From NCBI RefSeq assembly GCF_001465795.2, contig NZ_CP013659.2, forward strand, positions 3,282,501-3,346,500: a DNA stretch of 64,000 nucleotides, read 5' to 3'. Positions 21,405 to 34,861 of this stretch are shown in pieces. Each line of letters starts with the position of its first letter. Positions within the stretch are counted from its first letter, which is position 1. The translations under genes were made by a program, and so were the position numbers. The notes under the pieces are model-generated. The model searched no databases. It saw nothing but the letters and a program-made list of their open reading frames with translations, and was not told the origin of the DNA. This DNA comes from Planococcus rifietoensis (lineage in GTDB: Bacteria; Bacillota; Bacilli; Bacillales_A; Planococcaceae).

Positions 21405-21586
21405 CAAAAAATATTATTTTGAGGTCGTTTGCCCTTTTTCGGGCAGAGCATGGCGGCCAGTTTTAACATGTGTAAACCGAAAATGAGCTCATATGCGGTC
21501 TCGTTTTCTTTTTGTCTTTTCGATATCATACACTATTTTACAGATATCGCAAAGTCCTATAATCGTTTTATTGAGGGGTGAATAAG
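21405..21586 (+). promoter_or_regulatory. long 5' leader of rpoB with a hairpin-U-tract
   Basis: About 180 nt of non-coding leader. It contains GCCC-TTTTTC-GGGC (21431-21444) and an 8-bp helix AAAATGAG (21480-21487) / CTCGTTTT (21500-21507, one G-U pair) followed by CTTTTTGTCTTTT. The second looks like an attenuator in front of the polymerase genes. Any factor acting on it is unknown. Confidence 0.5.
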
Positions 21587-24500
21587 TTGACAGGTCAACT
21601 AGTTCAGTACGGTCAGCATCGTCAACGCAGAAGTTTTTCGAGAATCAGTGAAGTTCTAGATCTCCCGAATCTGATTGAGATCCAATCGTCTTCTTACGAA
21701 TGGTTCTTAGAAGAGGGGCTTCGTGAAATGTTCCGCGACATTTCACCAATCGAAGATTTCACAGGAAACCTTTCCTTGGAATTCGTCGACTACAGCCTAG
21801 CGGATCCTAAGTACCCGGTTGATGAATCGAAAGAACGGGACGTTACTTACGCAGCGCCACTTCGCGTAAAAGTGCGTCTTCACAACAAAGAGACGGATGA
21901 AGTGAAAGAACAGGATGTCTTCATGGGCGATTTCCCATTGATGACAGAAACTGGAACTTTCGTCATCAACGGCGCAGAGCGCGTCATCGTTTCGCAATTA
22001 GTACGCTCACCAAGCGTCTATTTCCACGACAAGACAGATAAAAACGGCAAACGAGGTTTTGGTGCTACTGTCATTCCAAACCGTGGTGCATGGCTTGAGT
22101 ATGAAACCGATGCAAAAGATGTCGTATACGTACGCATCGACCGCACACGCAAATTGCCTGTAACGGTTCTTCTGCGTGCATTAGGCTTTGGTTCCGATCA
22201 GGAAATCATCGAATTGCTCGGCGATAACGAGTACTTGCAAAATACTTTGGAAAAAGACAATACCGAAAACACGGAAAAAGCGCTTCTTGAAATTTACGAG
22301 CGCCTTCGCCCTGGAGAGCCGCCGACAGTAGAAAGCGCTAAGAGCTTACTCTATTCGCGTTTCTTCGACCCAAAACGCTACGATTTGGCGAATGTCGGCC
22401 GCTACAAGATGAACAAAAAGCTTCATATTAAAAACCGTTTGTTCAATCAGACAATCGCAGAAACACTTGTCGATCCTGAAACGGGCGAAATTTTAGTAGA
22501 AGCTGGAACTGTTATTGACCGCCGTGTCCTTGACCGCTTGATCCCTAATTTGGAAAATGGCGTCGGTTTCCATACCGTTTCCCAAGCTGGAGGCGTGCTT
22601 GAAGACGACGTGACACTCCAATCCATTAAAATTTATGCGCCGAATGACGATGAGCAAAAAGAAATCACCGTTATCAGCAATGCATATATCGAAGACAAGA
22701 TCAAAAACGTAACGCCTGCGGATATCATCTCGTCTATCAGCTACTTCTTCAACTTGCTCCATGGCGTCGGCAACACAGATGATATTGACCACCTCGGTAA
22801 CCGTCGCTTGCGTTCAGTTGGCGAACTGTTGCAGAACCAATTCCGTATCGGTTTGTCCCGTATGGAACGTGTGGTGCGCGAGCGTATGTCGATCAACGAC
22901 ACGCAATCGATCGTACCTCAGCAATTGATCAATATCCGCCCGGTTATTGCATCGATTAAAGAGTTCTTCGGCAGCTCCCAATTGTCGCAGTTCATGGACC
23001 AAACGAATCCGCTTGCTGAATTGACGCATAAACGCCGTCTATCTGCGCTTGGGCCCGGTGGTTTGACGCGTGAGCGCGCTGGCTTCGAAGTCCGTGACGT
23101 TCACTACTCTCACTATGGCCGCATGTGTCCGATCGAAACGCCTGAGGGCCCGAACATCGGCTTGATCAATACACTTTCAACATTTGCGAAAGTGAATAAA
23201 TTCGGTTTCATCGAAACTCCTTATCGCCGCGTCGATCCAGAGACCAATAAAGTCACTGACCAGATCGATTACTTAACGGCTGATGAAGAAGACAACTATG
23301 TCGTCGCTCAGGCGAATTCGCGCTTGAATGAAGACGGATCGTTTGTCGAAGAAGAAGTCGTGGCCCGCTTCCGCGGTGAGAACACTGTTTACAGCCGTTC
23401 TAGCATCGATTATATGGATGTTTCTCCTAAACAAGTCGTTTCCGTTGCGACTGCTTGTATTCCGTTCCTTGAAAACGATGACTCCAACCGTGCATTGATG
23501 GGAGCGAACATGCAGCGTCAAGCTGTGCCTCTATTGAATCCAGAAGCTCCGTTTGTCGGAACTGGCATGGAGCACCTAGCAGCACGTGATTCAGGCGCTG
23601 CCGTCATCGCGAAGCATGGCGGAATTGTTGAATTCGTTGAAGCGAAAGAGATCCGTGTTCGCCGTATCGAAAACGTAGAAGGCAATGAAGTTAAAGGCGA
23701 TGTGGATACGTACCGTCTGCAGAAATTCATCCGTTCAAACCAAGGAACCAGCTATAACCAACGCCCGATTGTCAAAGTCGGCGATCGTGTAGAAAAACGC
23801 GATATCCTGGCTGATGGACCTTCAATGGAACGCGGTGAAATGGCGCTTGGCCGTAACGTGCTGGTCGGATTCATGACTTGGGACGGCTTTAACTATGAGG
23901 ATGCGATCATCATGAGTGAGCGCCTTGTTAAAGATGACGTCTACACGTCGATCCATATCGAAGAATACGAATCAGATTCCCGTGATACGAAGCTCGGGCC
24001 TGAAGAAATCACGCGTGATATTCCAAACGTCGGCGAAGATGCTTTGCGCAACTTGGACGACCGCGGCATCATCCGTGTCGGTGCTGAAGTGAAAGATGGC
24101 GACATTCTAGTCGGTAAAGTAACGCCTAAAGGGGTTACAGAACTGACAGCTGAAGAGCGTCTGCTTCATGCAATCTTCGGTGAAAAAGCGCGTGAAGTAC
24201 GCGATACTTCCTTGCGTGTGCCTCACGGTGCAGGCGGGATCGTGCTTGATGTGAAAATCTTCAACCGTGAAGACGGCGACGAATTGCCGCCGGGCGTTAA
24301 CCAATTGGTGCGTGCTTATATTGTCCAAAAACGGAAAATCTCCGTCGGGGACAAAATGGCCGGACGCCACGGTAACAAAGGTGTTATCTCCCGCATCTTG
24401 CCGGAAGAAGATATGCCATTCATGCCGGATGGCACACCGATCGATATCATGTTGAACCCACTTGGTGTACCTTCCCGTATGAATATCGGGCAGGTGCTTG

Positions 24501-25141
24501 AACTTCACCTTGGTATGGCTTCCCGCTCCCTAGGTCTTCATATGGCATCATCCGTATTTGATGGCGCGAATGAAGAAGATGTCTGGGAAACAATGGAAGA
24601 AGCCGGAATGCCACGTGACGGAAAAACCATCCTTTATGATGGCCGTTCCGGTGAGCCATTCGACAACCGCGTATCTGTCGGGATCATGTACATGATCAAA
24701 CTGGCACACATGGTTGATGATAAACTCCATGCACGTTCAACTGGACCTTACTCACTGGTTACGCAACAGCCACTCGGCGGTAAAGCGCAATTTGGCGGTC
24801 AGCGTTTCGGGGAGATGGAAGTTTGGGCACTTGAAGCATATGGTGCTGCACATACACTCCAAGAAATCTTGACAGTTAAATCAGATGACGTGGTCGGACG
24901 TGTTAAGACGTATGAAGCAATTGTCAAAGGCGAAAGTGTTCCAGAACCAAGCGTTCCGGAATCATTCAAAGTATTGATCAAAGAGCTTCAAAGTTTGGGT
25001 ATGGACGTTAAAATGCTCACAATCGACGATGAAGAAATCGAATTGCGCGATTTGGATGAAGAAGACGATCTTCAACCTGCAGATTCACTTAACATCTTGC
25101 CGATCGCTGACGAAGAATCACCAGTAGGCACGATTGAATAA
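21587..25141 (+). CDS. rpoB: RpoB, RNA polymerase beta subunit
   Basis: A 1184-residue catalytic subunit. Start TTG 21587 is chosen: GAGGGGTG lies 6 nt upstream and translation then begins (M)TGQLVQYG, as in B. subtilis; a GTG at 21578 falls inside that ribosome-binding site. The rifampicin pocket (about 462-492) has wild-type Asp471, His481 and Ser486 (equivalents of E. coli 516, 526, 531), predicting rifampicin sensitivity. The catalytic-site region [15 protein letters not shown] and the C-terminal [20 protein letters not shown] clamp connector are intact. The acidic C-terminal tail is species-variable. It is co-transcribed with rpoC after a 110-bp gap that holds a GC hairpin lacking a U-tract (25159-25181). 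Confidence 0.98.
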   Translation: MTGQLVQYGQHRQRRSFSRISEVLDLPNLIEIQSSSYEWFLEEGLREMFRDISPIEDFTGNLSLEFVDYSLADPKYPVDESKERDVTYAAPLRVKVRLHNKETDEVKEQDVFMGDFPLMTETGTFVINGAERVIVSQLVRSPSVYFHDKTDKNGKRGFGATVIPNRGAWLEYETDAKDVVYVRIDRTRKLPVTVLLRALGFGSDQEIIELLGDNEYLQNTLEKDNTENTEKALLEIYERLRPGEPPTVESAKSLLYSRFFDPKRYDLANVGRYKMNKKLHIKNRLFNQTIAETLVDPETGEILVEAGTVIDRRVLDRLIPNLENGVGFHTVSQAGGVLEDDVTLQSIKIYAPNDDEQKEITVISNAYIEDKIKNVTPADIISSISYFFNLLHGVGNTDDIDHLGNRRLRSVGELLQNQFRIGLSRMERVVRERMSINDTQSIVPQQLINIRPVIASIKEFFGSSQLSQFMDQTNPLAELTHKRRLSALGPGGLTRERAGFEVRDVHYSHYGRMCPIETPEGPNIGLINTLSTFAKVNKFGFIETPYRRVDPETNKVTDQIDYLTADEEDNYVVAQANSRLNEDGSFVEEEVVARFRGENTVYSRSSIDYMDVSPKQVVSVATACIPFLENDDSNRALMGANMQRQAVPLLNPEAPFVGTGMEHLAARDSGAAVIAKHGGIVEFVEAKEIRVRRIENVEGNEVKGDVDTYRLQKFIRSNQGTSYNQRPIVKVGDRVEKRDILADGPSMERGEMALGRNVLVGFMTWDGFNYEDAIIMSERLVKDDVYTSIHIEEYESDSRDTKLGPEEITRDIPNVGEDALRNLDDRGIIRVGAEVKDGDILVGKVTPKGVTELTAEERLLHAIFGEKAREVRDTSLRVPHGAGGIVLDVKIFNREDGDELPPGVNQLVRAYIVQKRKISVGDKMAGRHGNKGVISRILPEEDMPFMPDGTPIDIMLNPLGVPSRMNIGQVLELHLGMASRSLGLHMASSVFDGANEEDVWETMEEAGMPRDGKTILYDGRSGEPFDNRVSVGIMYMIKLAHMVDDKLHARSTGPYSLVTQQPLGGKAQFGGQRFGEMEVWALEAYGAAHTLQEILTVKSDDVVGRVKTYEAIVKGESVPEPSVPESFKVLIKELQSLGMDVKMLTIDDEEIELRDLDEEDDLQPADSLNILPIADEESPVGTIE

Positions 25142-25251
25142 CGTATATATAGAAGAAACCGTCCGGCACAGCGCCGGGCGGAAACTTATCGATTTAGCCA
25201 TAAACGAGGAAGAGCCGCACAGAAACTCGAGACAAAAGGGAGGTAGGCTCC

Positions 25252-28200
25252 TTGATAGATGTAAATAATTTTGAGTATATGAAAATCGGATTGGCATCAC
25301 CCGATAAAATTCGCTCATGGTCCTATGGGGAAGTCAAGAAACCAGAAACAATCAACTACCGTACGTTAAAGCCTGAAAAAGACGGTTTGTTCTGCGAACG
25401 TATTTTCGGTCCTACAAAAGACTGGGAATGCCATTGCGGAAAATACAAACGCGTCCGTTATAAAGGTGTCGTCTGTGATCGCTGTGGCGTCGAAGTAACC
25501 CGTTCAAAAGTGCGCCGTGAGCGCATGGGCCATATCGAACTTGCAGCACCGGTTTCCCATATTTGGTATTTCAAAGGAATTCCAAGCCGCATGGGCCTTA
25601 TCTTAGATATGTCCCCGCGTTCTTTGGAAGAAGTTATCTACTTTGCTTCTTACGTAGTAATCGACCCGGCTGATACGCCGCTCGAGAAAAAACAACTGCT
25701 TTCCGAAAAAGAATATCGTGCATACCGCGATAAATTCGGCAAGAAATTCCAAGCAGCAATGGGTGCTGAAGCAATTAAACGTTTGCTTCAGGAAATTGAC
25801 TTGGAACGCGAAACAGATGCGTTGAAAGAAGAACTTAAATCTGCGCAAGGCCAGCGCCGCACACGTGCGATCAAGCGCCTTGAAGTAGTTGAGTCTTTCC
25901 GTAACTCTGGAAACAATCCGGATTGGATGATTTTGGATGTCCTTCCTGTCATCCCGCCGGAATTGCGTCCGATGGTTCAGCTTGACGGCGGCCGTTTTGC
26001 GACTTCTGACTTGAACGACCTTTACCGCCGTGTCATCAACCGCAACAACCGCCTCAAGCGTTTGCTTGACCTTGGTGCGCCAAGCATCATCGTTCAGAAT
26101 GAAAAACGCATGCTTCAAGAAGCGGTCGATGCATTGATCGACAACGGTCGTCGCGGCCGTCCGGTTACAGGTCCTGGTAACCGTCCATTGAAATCTCTTT
26201 CTCATATGTTGAAAGGGAAACAAGGACGCTTCCGCCAGAACTTGCTCGGAAAACGTGTCGATTATTCCGGCCGTTCTGTAATCGTCGTTGGACCGAACTT
26301 GAAAATGTACCAATGCGGCTTGCCTAAAGGCATGGCGATTGAACTCTTCAAGCCATTCGTCATGAAAGAATTGGTTGAACGTGGGCTTGCTCATAACATC
26401 AAGAGCGCGAAGCGTAAAATCGAGCGTCTCCATTCAGAAGTTTGGGACGTACTTGAAGATGTCATCAAGGAGCATCCGGTTCTTTTGAACCGCGCACCGA
26501 CACTTCACAGACTCGGTATTCAAGCATTTGAACCGACACTCGTTGAAGGCAAGGCAATCCGCCTTCACCCGCTCGTTTGTACAGCTTATAACGCTGACTT
26601 TGATGGTGACCAAATGGCTGTTCACGTACCGCTTTCATCTGAAGCACAAGCGGAAGCTCGTCTTCTTATGCTTGCAGCACAGAACATCTTGAACCCGAAA
26701 GATGGCAAACCGGTCGTAACGCCTTCTCAGGATATGGTTCTAGGAAACTACTACTTGACGCTTGAGCGCAAAGGCGCAACAGGCGAAGGGGCGACGTTCT
26801 CCGGACCGGAAGAAGTGCTGATTGCTTATCAAACTGGCCATGTACACTTGCATACGCGCATCGCGGTTCAAGCTGGATCAGTAAGCAACCCGACGTTTAC
26901 GGAAGAACAAAATAAAATGCTTCTACTGACTACGGTCGGGAAAGTCATTTTCAATGAAATCCTTCCGAAATCGTTCCCTTATATTAATGAACCGACCGAT
27001 TACAACCTGCAAGTGGAAACGCCAGCGAAATACTTCGTCCCTACAACGACGGATGTTCGCAAGCATATCCAGGAGTCAGAACTTGTAACGCCGTTCAAGA
27101 AGAAAATCCTTGGGGAAATCATTGCAGAAGTGTTCAAGCGTTTCCATATTACGGAAACTTCTCGAATGCTTGACCGCATGAAGAGCCTTGGATTCAAATA
27201 TTCAACACAAGCCGGCATCACGGTTGGTGTGGCAGATATCGTCGTTTTGCCTGACAAAGGTGAAATCCTAGTTGAAGCTCAAAACAATGTAGATAAAGTA
27301 ATGAAGCAATTCCGCCGTGGTTTGATTACGGAAGAAGAGCGCTACACACGCGTTATCTCATATTGGAGCAACGCAAAAGATATCATCCAGGAAAAACTGA
27401 TGGCATCCCTTGATACGCTGAACCCGATCTACATGATGAGTGATTCTGGAGCGCGTGGTAACGCGTCCAACTTCACGCAGCTTGCGGGTATGCGCGGACT
27501 CATGGCCAACCCGGCCGGCCGCATCATTGAACTTCCGATCAAATCTTCCTTCCGTGAAGGTCTGACGGTACTTGAGTACTTCATCTCGACTCACGGTGCA
27601 CGTAAAGGTCTTGCCGATACAGCACTGAAAACGGCTGACTCCGGTTACTTGACTCGCCGTTTGGTCGATGTTGCACAAGATGCGATCGTGCGCGAAAATG
27701 ATTGCGGAACTGACCGTGGTTTGTTGGTCGGCGCACTCATGGAAGGTACGGAAGTCATCGAAGAGCTTGAAGAACGGATTGTCGGCCGTCACGCTAAGAA
27801 AACGGTCCGCCACCCGGAAACAAAAGAAGTAATTGTAGAAAGAGACGCACTTATTACGCAAGATCTGGCCCGCCTCGTAATCGAAGCCGGCATCAAAGAA
27901 GTGACGATCCGCTCTGCCTTTACTTGTAATACAAAACACGGCATTTGCAAAAAATGTTACGGTACGAACCTTGCAACAGGCGACGAAGTGGAAGTCGGCG
28001 AAGCAGTGGGAATCATCGCTGCCCAGTCAATCGGTGAGCCAGGTACACAGCTCACGATGCGTACGTTCCACACAGGCGGTGTAGCAGGAGACGATATCAC
28101 ACAAGGTTTGCCACGTATCCAAGAAATCTTCGAATCCAGAAATCCGAAAGGGCAAGCTGTCATTTCTGAAATCACCGGTACGATTACCGAGATTGATGAA

Positions 28201-28857
28201 ATCCGCGAAGGCCAGAAGGAAATCACGATTCAAGGTGACGTGGAAACACGCAAATACTTGGCGCCATACAATGCGCGTCTGAAAGTTCAAGTAGATGATA
28301 CGATTCAGCGCGGTGAAGTGCTGACAGACGGCTCTATTGATCCGAAGCAATTGCTTCAAGTCAAAGAAGTTCAATCTGTACAATTGTATCTATTGAAAGA
28401 AGTTCAAAAAGTTTACCGCATGCAAGGGGTAGAAATCGGCGATAAGCACGTTGAAGTTATGGTTCGTCAAATGTTCCGTAAAGTTCGCGTCATTGAAGCT
28501 GGAGATACTGACTTGCTGCCAGGTTCCCTTCTTGATATTCACCAGTTTACAGAAGCAAATGAAAAAGCAGTGCTTGCCGGCAATATGCCAGCAACTAGCC
28601 GACCTGTCATCCTAGGGATTACGAAAGCTTCCCTGGAAACAGAATCGTTCTTGTCTGCTGCGTCCTTCCAAGAAACGACTCGCGTCCTTACCGATGCGGC
28701 GATCAAAGGAAAACGCGATGAGCTTCTCGGCCTGAAAGAGAATGTTATTATCGGGAAACTGGTTCCAGCAGGGACTGGCATGCAACGCTACCGCCAGATC
28801 GAAATCGAGCAAAGCGAAAAAGCTCAGCAAGAAGAGATCGTCGGAAGCGAATCATAA
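25252..28857 (+). CDS. rpoC: RpoC, RNA polymerase beta-prime subunit
   Basis: A 1201-residue catalytic subunit. Start TTG 25252 with AAAGGGAGG upstream, giving (M)[16 protein letters not shown]. The N-terminal zinc site is complete (Cys60, Cys62, Cys75, Cys78). The invariant Mg-binding motif NADFDGD is at 447-453. The second zinc-binding cysteine cluster is in [15 protein letters not shown], and the trigger-loop stretch [15 protein letters not shown] is present. Length and text match Bacillales beta-prime closely. It ends the unit at a strong terminator. Confidence 0.98.
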   Translation: MIDVNNFEYMKIGLASPDKIRSWSYGEVKKPETINYRTLKPEKDGLFCERIFGPTKDWECHCGKYKRVRYKGVVCDRCGVEVTRSKVRRERMGHIELAAPVSHIWYFKGIPSRMGLILDMSPRSLEEVIYFASYVVIDPADTPLEKKQLLSEKEYRAYRDKFGKKFQAAMGAEAIKRLLQEIDLERETDALKEELKSAQGQRRTRAIKRLEVVESFRNSGNNPDWMILDVLPVIPPELRPMVQLDGGRFATSDLNDLYRRVINRNNRLKRLLDLGAPSIIVQNEKRMLQEAVDALIDNGRRGRPVTGPGNRPLKSLSHMLKGKQGRFRQNLLGKRVDYSGRSVIVVGPNLKMYQCGLPKGMAIELFKPFVMKELVERGLAHNIKSAKRKIERLHSEVWDVLEDVIKEHPVLLNRAPTLHRLGIQAFEPTLVEGKAIRLHPLVCTAYNADFDGDQMAVHVPLSSEAQAEARLLMLAAQNILNPKDGKPVVTPSQDMVLGNYYLTLERKGATGEGATFSGPEEVLIAYQTGHVHLHTRIAVQAGSVSNPTFTEEQNKMLLLTTVGKVIFNEILPKSFPYINEPTDYNLQVETPAKYFVPTTTDVRKHIQESELVTPFKKKILGEIIAEVFKRFHITETSRMLDRMKSLGFKYSTQAGITVGVADIVVLPDKGEILVEAQNNVDKVMKQFRRGLITEEERYTRVISYWSNAKDIIQEKLMASLDTLNPIYMMSDSGARGNASNFTQLAGMRGLMANPAGRIIELPIKSSFREGLTVLEYFISTHGARKGLADTALKTADSGYLTRRLVDVAQDAIVRENDCGTDRGLLVGALMEGTEVIEELEERIVGRHAKKTVRHPETKEVIVERDALITQDLARLVIEAGIKEVTIRSAFTCNTKHGICKKCYGTNLATGDEVEVGEAVGIIAAQSIGEPGTQLTMRTFHTGGVAGDDITQGLPRIQEIFESRNPKGQAVISEITGTITEIDEIREGQKEITIQGDVETRKYLAPYNARLKVQVDDTIQRGEVLTDGSIDPKQLLQVKEVQSVQLYLLKEVQKVYRMQGVEIGDKHVEVMVRQMFRKVRVIEAGDTDLLPGSLLDIHQFTEANEKAVLAGNMPATSRPVILGITKASLETESFLSAASFQETTRVLTDAAIKGKRDELLGLKENVIIGKLVPAGTGMQRYRQIEIEQSEKAQQEEIVGSES

Positions 28858-28867
28858 GTTAAAAACG

Positions 28868-28904
28868 AATCCCGGTGAGCTATACGCTCTCCGGGATTTT
28901 TTTT
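28868..28904 (+). terminator. rho-independent terminator of rpoB-rpoC
   Basis: Stem ATCCCGG / CCGGGAT extended inward by GAGC / GCTC is followed by eight T. Confidence 0.95.
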
Positions 28905-28914
28905 GAAGTTTAGG

Positions 28915-28944
28915 TTGACAGTTGCGCTAAGGGAATGATAGTAT
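28915..28944 (+). promoter_or_regulatory. promoter of the rpsL-rpsG-fusA unit
   Basis: A perfect -35 TTGACA (28915-28920); the best -10 is TAGTAT (28939-28944) at 18 bp. A TATATT three bases later would give a 21-bp spacer. Confidence 0.65.
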
Positions 28945-28949
28945 ATTAA

Positions 28950-29150
28950 GGGTTGATGATTATCGATCTTTGCATGTCAGGAACATGATCGTCAGGTACG
29001 AAGCAAAAACAGTAAAAGCGTTCAGCTTTGCTGAATGTAGCCATTATGGCATTACTGGATACCGGTTTTTGTGTAAAATCACAAAGACTTTGTTTTTTAC
29101 CCAAAAATGAACCACCTGGATATGTGGTATTAGAACACCTTTTGAGAGGA
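28950..29150 (+). other. untranslated rpsL leader; no rplGB gene
   Basis: The 304-bp gap between rpoC and rpsL holds the rpoC terminator, a promoter, and about 200 nt of leader. No L7Ae-like gene (rplGB/ybxF), which usually sits here in Bacillales, is present and the space is too short for it. The leader has TTCAGC-TTT-GCTGAA (29021-29035), a helix from GTAAAA...TTTTAC near 29071-29100, and CCAC...GTGG near 29111-29126. No protein is recognisable. Confidence 0.6.
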
Positions 29151-29161
29151 GGAAAAAATCG

Positions 29162-29581
29162 ATGCCTACTATTAACCAATTGGTTAACAAGCCTCGTAAA
29201 CCGAAAAGCACTAAATCAGACTCACCAGCGTTGAACAAGGGGTATAACAGCTTCAAAAAGTCACAGACTAACTTGAGCTCTCCGCAAAAACGCGGCGTCT
29301 GCACACGTGTTGGAACGATGACACCTAAAAAACCAAACTCCGCATTGCGTAAATACGCGCGTGTACGTTTGACAAACCAAATTGAGGTCAATGCATATAT
29401 CGGCGGCGAAGGTCACAACCTTCAAGAGCACAGTGTTGTTCTTATCCGTGGAGGACGCGTAAAAGACCTTCCGGGTGTACGTTACCACGTTGTACGCGGC
29501 GCACTTGATACTGCTGGAGTAAACGGCCGTATGCAAGGACGCTCTAAATATGGAACAAAACGCCCTAAAGCAAAAAAATAA
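29162..29581 (+). CDS. rpsL: 30S ribosomal protein S12
   Basis: A 139-residue protein of the decoding centre. The streptomycin-related loops are wild type: [11 protein letters not shown] and [13 protein letters not shown] keep both lysines. The C-terminus is [23 protein letters not shown] lies 10 nt before the ATG. First gene of the str unit, followed by rpsG and fusA. Confidence 0.98.
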   Translation: MPTINQLVNKPRKPKSTKSDSPALNKGYNSFKKSQTNLSSPQKRGVCTRVGTMTPKKPNSALRKYARVRLTNQIEVNAYIGGEGHNLQEHSVVLIRGGRVKDLPGVRYHVVRGALDTAGVNGRMQGRSKYGTKRPKAKK

Positions 29582-29601
29582 TAACAATGAATTAACGATA
29601 G

Positions 29602-30096
<495 letters not shown>

Positions 30097-30146
30097 ATTC
30101 TTGCGAAACTTAAAATCTTATTTCGAGACGGAAGGAGAAAGACAAT

Positions 30147-32225
30147 ATGCCTAGAGAGTTCTCCTTAGACCATACACGTAATATCGGAATCATGGCTCAC
30201 ATCGATGCCGGTAAAACGACTACTACGGAGCGTATTTTGTATTACACAGGCCGTATCCACAAAATCGGCGAAACGCATGAAGGTGCTTCTCAAATGGACT
30301 GGATGGAGCAGGAGCAAGAACGTGGAATCACGATCACATCTGCTGCGACAACAGCTTCATGGGAAGGCCACCGCGTTAACATCATCGATACTCCAGGACA
30401 CGTAGACTTCACAGTTGAAGTTGAACGTTCATTGCGTGTACTTGATGGTGCTGTAACGGTTCTCGATGCCCAATCAGGTGTTGAGCCGCAAACAGAAACT
30501 GTATGGCGTCAAGCGACAACATACGGAGTACCGCGTTTGGTATTCATTAACAAAATGGATAAAATCGGCGCTGACTTCCTGTATTCAGTAGGCACTCTTC
30601 ACGATCGCCTGCAAGCTAACGCACACCCGATTCAATTGCCAATCGGCGCAGAAGACGAGTTCTCAGGGATCATTGACCTTGTAAACATGAACGCGCGCTT
30701 CTATGCGAACGATTTGGGAACTGAAATCACTGAAGGCGAAATTCCTGAAGAGTACAAGGAGCTTGCTGACGAGTGGCACACGAAACTACTCGAAGGCGTT
30801 GCTGAGCTTGATGAAGACTTGATGGAAAAATACCTTGGTGGCGAAGAAATTACTGTTGATGAACTTAAAGCTGCAATCCGTAAAGGAACGCTTGACGTTG
30901 AGTTCTATCCAGTAGTTTGCGGAACTGCTTTCAAAAACAAAGGGGTTCAATTGATGCTTGATGCAGTAATTGATTACCTCCCATCACCACTAGATGTACC
31001 GCCAATGACAGCACTTCGTCCGGATTCAGACGAAGAAGTATTGCGTAAAGCATCTGAAGACGAGCCTTTCTCTGCTCTGGCATTTAAAGTAATGACAGAC
31101 CCATATGTAGGGAAATTGACGTTCTTCCGTGTTTACTCGGGTACGTTGAAATCTGGTTCGTACGTACAAAACTCTTCAAAAGGCAAGCGTGAGCGCGTAG
31201 GACGTATCCTACAAATGCACGCTAACTCTCGCGAAGAGATCGCTGAAGTATATTGCGGGGATATCGCTGCTGCGATCGGCCTGAAAGATACTTCAACAGG
31301 CGATACGCTATGTGACGAAAAAGACCAAGTAATCCTTGAGCGCATGGTCTTCCCGGAACCGGTTATCTCACTTTCAGTAGAGCCGAAATCCAAAGCGGAC
31401 CAAGACAAGATGGGCCAAGCCCTTGCGAAATTGCAAGAAGAAGACCCAACTTTCCGTGCGCATACAGACCAGGAAACTGGTCAAACGATCATCGCGGGTA
31501 TGGGTGAGCTTCACCTTGATATCCTAGTTGACCGTATGAGACGCGAATTCAACGTTGAAGCAAACGTCGGAGCTCCTCAGGTATCTTACCGTGAGACATT
31601 CCGTCAGTCTGCAAAAGTTGAAGGGAAGTTCGTACGTCAATCCGGTGGCCGTGGTCAGTTCGGACACGTTTGGATCGAGTTCTCTCCAAACGAAGAAGGC
31701 GCTGGCTTTGAGTTCGAAAATGGAATTGTCGGTGGTGTTGTTCCACGTGAATACATCCCAGCAGTTGAAGCGGGTCTTCGCGACTCTCTTGATAACGGTG
31801 TAGTTGCCGGTTATCCATTGGTCGACATTAAAGCACGTTTGTTCGACGGATCTTACCACGATGTTGACTCCAACGAGATGGCATTTAAAGTCGCTGCTTC
31901 TATGGCACTGAAAAATGCTGTATCAAAAGTTAACCCGGTAATCCTTGAGCCGATCATGAAAGTTGAAATTGTAATCCCTGAAGAATACCTTGGCGATATC
32001 ATGGGTGACGTTACGTCTCGCCGTGGGCGCGTAGAAGGTATGGACGCTCGCGGAAACGCACAAGTTGTCCGTTCAATGGTTCCACTTTCTGAAATGTTCG
32101 GTTATGCAACAAACTTGCGTTCTAACACGCAAGGACGCGGTGTGTTCTCTATGCACTTCGATCACTATGAAGAAGTGCCGAAATCCATCGCTGAAGAAAT
32201 TATCAAGAAAAATAAAGGCCAATAA
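30147..32225 (+). CDS. fusA: EF-G, translation elongation factor G
   Basis: A 692-residue translocase GTPase. G1 loop [12 protein letters not shown], switch [11 protein letters not shown] and G4 NKMDK are intact. It contains domain II, the domain III-V set with [13 protein letters not shown] (domain IV) and the C-terminal [17 protein letters not shown]. It moves tRNA and mRNA on the ribosome and, with RRF, recycles it. GGAAGGAGAAAG precedes the ATG. Followed by a separate tuf promoter. Confidence 0.98.
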   Translation: MPREFSLDHTRNIGIMAHIDAGKTTTTERILYYTGRIHKIGETHEGASQMDWMEQEQERGITITSAATTASWEGHRVNIIDTPGHVDFTVEVERSLRVLDGAVTVLDAQSGVEPQTETVWRQATTYGVPRLVFINKMDKIGADFLYSVGTLHDRLQANAHPIQLPIGAEDEFSGIIDLVNMNARFYANDLGTEITEGEIPEEYKELADEWHTKLLEGVAELDEDLMEKYLGGEEITVDELKAAIRKGTLDVEFYPVVCGTAFKNKGVQLMLDAVIDYLPSPLDVPPMTALRPDSDEEVLRKASEDEPFSALAFKVMTDPYVGKLTFFRVYSGTLKSGSYVQNSSKGKRERVGRILQMHANSREEIAEVYCGDIAAAIGLKDTSTGDTLCDEKDQVILERMVFPEPVISLSVEPKSKADQDKMGQALAKLQEEDPTFRAHTDQETGQTIIAGMGELHLDILVDRMRREFNVEANVGAPQVSYRETFRQSAKVEGKFVRQSGGRGQFGHVWIEFSPNEEGAGFEFENGIVGGVVPREYIPAVEAGLRDSLDNGVVAGYPLVDIKARLFDGSYHDVDSNEMAFKVAASMALKNAVSKVNPVILEPIMKVEIVIPEEYLGDIMGDVTSRRGRVEGMDARGNAQVVRSMVPLSEMFGYATNLRSNTQGRGVFSMHFDHYEEVPKSIAEEIIKKNKGQ

Positions 32226-32254
32226 TTGAATTTTGACCTTTAATCAAGTATAAA
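32226..32254 (+). promoter_or_regulatory. promoter of tuf
   Basis: -35 TTGAAT (32226-32231) and -10 TATAAA (32249-32254) with a 17-bp spacer start at the base after the fusA stop codon. Confidence 0.65.
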
Positions 32255-32265
32255 TAGTTTGTATG

Positions 32266-32296
32266 CCCAATCTGCGGTTTATTTCGGCAGCTTGGG
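32266..32296 (+). other. stem-loop in the tuf leader
   Basis: CCCAA-T-CTGC ... GCAG-C-TTGGG forms nine base pairs with one internal mismatch and an 11-nt loop, in the first 40 nt of the predicted transcript. It has no U-tract, so it is a leader structure rather than a terminator. It may stabilise the mRNA 5' end; role unknown. Confidence 0.6.
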
Positions 32297-32343
32297 TACT
32301 CAAACTACTACTATTAACTTACATTCTGAGGAGGATTTTTCTA

Positions 32344-33531
<1,188 letters not shown>

Positions 33532-33545
33532 TTCGCCTGTGCTTA

Positions 33546-33581
33546 AATCCCCCAACTCATTATGAGTTGGGGGATTTTTTT
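33546..33581 (+). terminator. rho-independent terminator of tuf
   Basis: A perfect 13-bp stem AATCCCCCAACTC / GAGTTGGGGGATT with an ATTAT loop is followed by TTTTTTT. Confidence 0.97.
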
Positions 33582-33844
33582 GTGTTCTTTTTTAACTAAA
33601 GATGAACATTGCGTGGCAGTGCGATGAGGTTTAAAGGCTGAATGATCCATGAGCATGCCGAAGAATTTTTGATTAAAATCTATTAGTTAAGAGAAGCTTA
33701 TCCTTTTTTTATACGCAATATATCGCATTTTCATAAAATATTCAAACTTTTTTAAAAACATTTTAAACCGCGCCACGACAACAATGTAAACGGATACAAA
33801 TGATTTCAATGTTCAGAATTAGCAAAAAAATCGCATTTTGTTTG
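33582..33844 (+). other. AT-rich gene-free spacer upstream of ilvE
   Basis: About 260 bp with no credible gene. It has several A/T runs and a repeated TCGCATTTT (33723-33731 and 33831-33839). AATGTTCAGAATTAG (33808-33822) matches the CodY box AATTTTCWGAAAATT at only 10 of 15 positions, so CodY control of the operon, common in the family, is merely possible. Confidence 0.5.
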
Positions 33845-33873
33845 TTGACACCCTTTAGAATAGGCGATATGAT
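33845..33873 (+). promoter_or_regulatory. sigma-A promoter of ilvE
   Basis: A perfect -35 TTGACA (33845-33850) and -10 TATGAT (33868-33873) with a 17-bp spacer. Confidence 0.88.
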
Positions 33874-33946
33874 AGCAACAATTTAACAGAACAAAGCATT
33901 TACAGCGCAATCCCCATAAAAAATTTCGGAGAAAGAAGTGGACATC

Positions 33947-34849
33947 ATGACTGAACAAGTAATCTATATGAATGGTGAATTTGTAAAAAAAGAAGATGCC
34001 AAGGTTTCAGTTTATGATCATGGCTTCCTATATGGCGACGGAGTCTTCGAAGGCATTCGTTCATACAACGGAAATGTCTTTCGTTTAGAAGAACACCTGG
34101 AGCGCCTTTACGATTCGGCTAAATCAGTGATGCTTGAAATTCCGCATACTTTCGAAGAAATGACGCAGCTGGTCGTGGAAACGCTGCGGCAAAACAAACT
34201 GAAGGACGCCTATATCCGCTTGGTCGTCTCACGCGGAGTTGGGAATCTCGGGCTCGATCCATTCAGCTGTGCAAAGCCGAATGTCATCGTCATCGCAGAG
34301 CCGCTTTCTTTATTCCCGAAAGCCTTGTACGACAGCGGCATTGAAATCGTCTCGGTCGCTTCAAGAAGAAGCCGCTCAGACGTCCTTAGCCCGAAAGTGA
34401 AATCATTGAACTATATGAACAATATCTTAGTGAAGATTGAAGCAAGCCTAGCTGGTGTCTCTGAAGCACTCATGCTGAACGATCAGGGCTATGTGGCTGA
34501 AGGATCGGCCGATAATATCTTCATCGTCCGCAAAAACAAATTGCTGACGCCTCCCGGTTATGTAGGAGCACTCGAAGGAATTACGCGCAACGCCATCATG
34601 GAAGTCGCAGCTGAAAAAGGTTACCAAATGGAAGAGGGCGTCTTTACTAGACACGATGTCTATGTCGCAGACGAAGTGTTCCTGACAGGGACGGCGGCAG
34701 AAGTCATCGCCGTCATCAAAGTGGATGGACGCGTGATCGGCGACGGCAAGCCAGGACCTGTCACGAATGACCTGTTAGAAGCATTCCGTGAGCTGGTGCA
34801 GCAAGACGGCGTTAAAGTGTATAACGAAGAACATTTAAACGTAGTATAA
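33947..34849 (+). CDS. ilvE: IlvE, branched-chain amino acid aminotransferase
   Basis: A fold-type IV PLP enzyme that interconverts Val/Ile/Leu and their 2-oxo acids, the last step of the pathway encoded downstream. Motifs: YDHGFLYGDGVFEGIR, RLVVSRG, VKSLNYMNN (PLP-binding Lys), and ALEGITRNAIMEVA. I start at ATG 33947 (300 residues), which aligns with relatives. A GTG at 33938 has a better-spaced GGAG and would add three residues, so either is possible. A T-box follows, so ilvE itself is upstream of that control point. Confidence 0.95.
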   Translation: MTEQVIYMNGEFVKKEDAKVSVYDHGFLYGDGVFEGIRSYNGNVFRLEEHLERLYDSAKSVMLEIPHTFEEMTQLVVETLRQNKLKDAYIRLVVSRGVGNLGLDPFSCAKPNVIVIAEPLSLFPKALYDSGIEIVSVASRRSRSDVLSPKVKSLNYMNNILVKIEASLAGVSEALMLNDQGYVAEGSADNIFIVRKNKLLTPPGYVGALEGITRNAIMEVAAEKGYQMEEGVFTRHDVYVADEVFLTGTAAEVIAVIKVDGRVIGDGKPGPVTNDLLEAFRELVQQDGVKVYNEEHLNVV

Positions 34850-34861
34850 ATTCATAAGATC

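Noticed and set aside
22970..23062. Rifampicin- or streptomycin-resistance changes in rpoB or rpsL
   Set aside because: The key residues (Asp471, His481, Ser486 of RpoB; both lysines of the S12 loops) are wild type.
25159..25181. Terminator between rpoB and rpoC
   Set aside because: A strong GC hairpin (CCGTCCGGC/GCCGGGCGG) is present but no U-tract follows, and rpoC has no promoter of its own.
33808..33822. CodY box upstream of ilvE
   Set aside because: Only 10 of 15 consensus positions match in an A/T-rich spacer; kept as a weak possibility and not annotated as a site.
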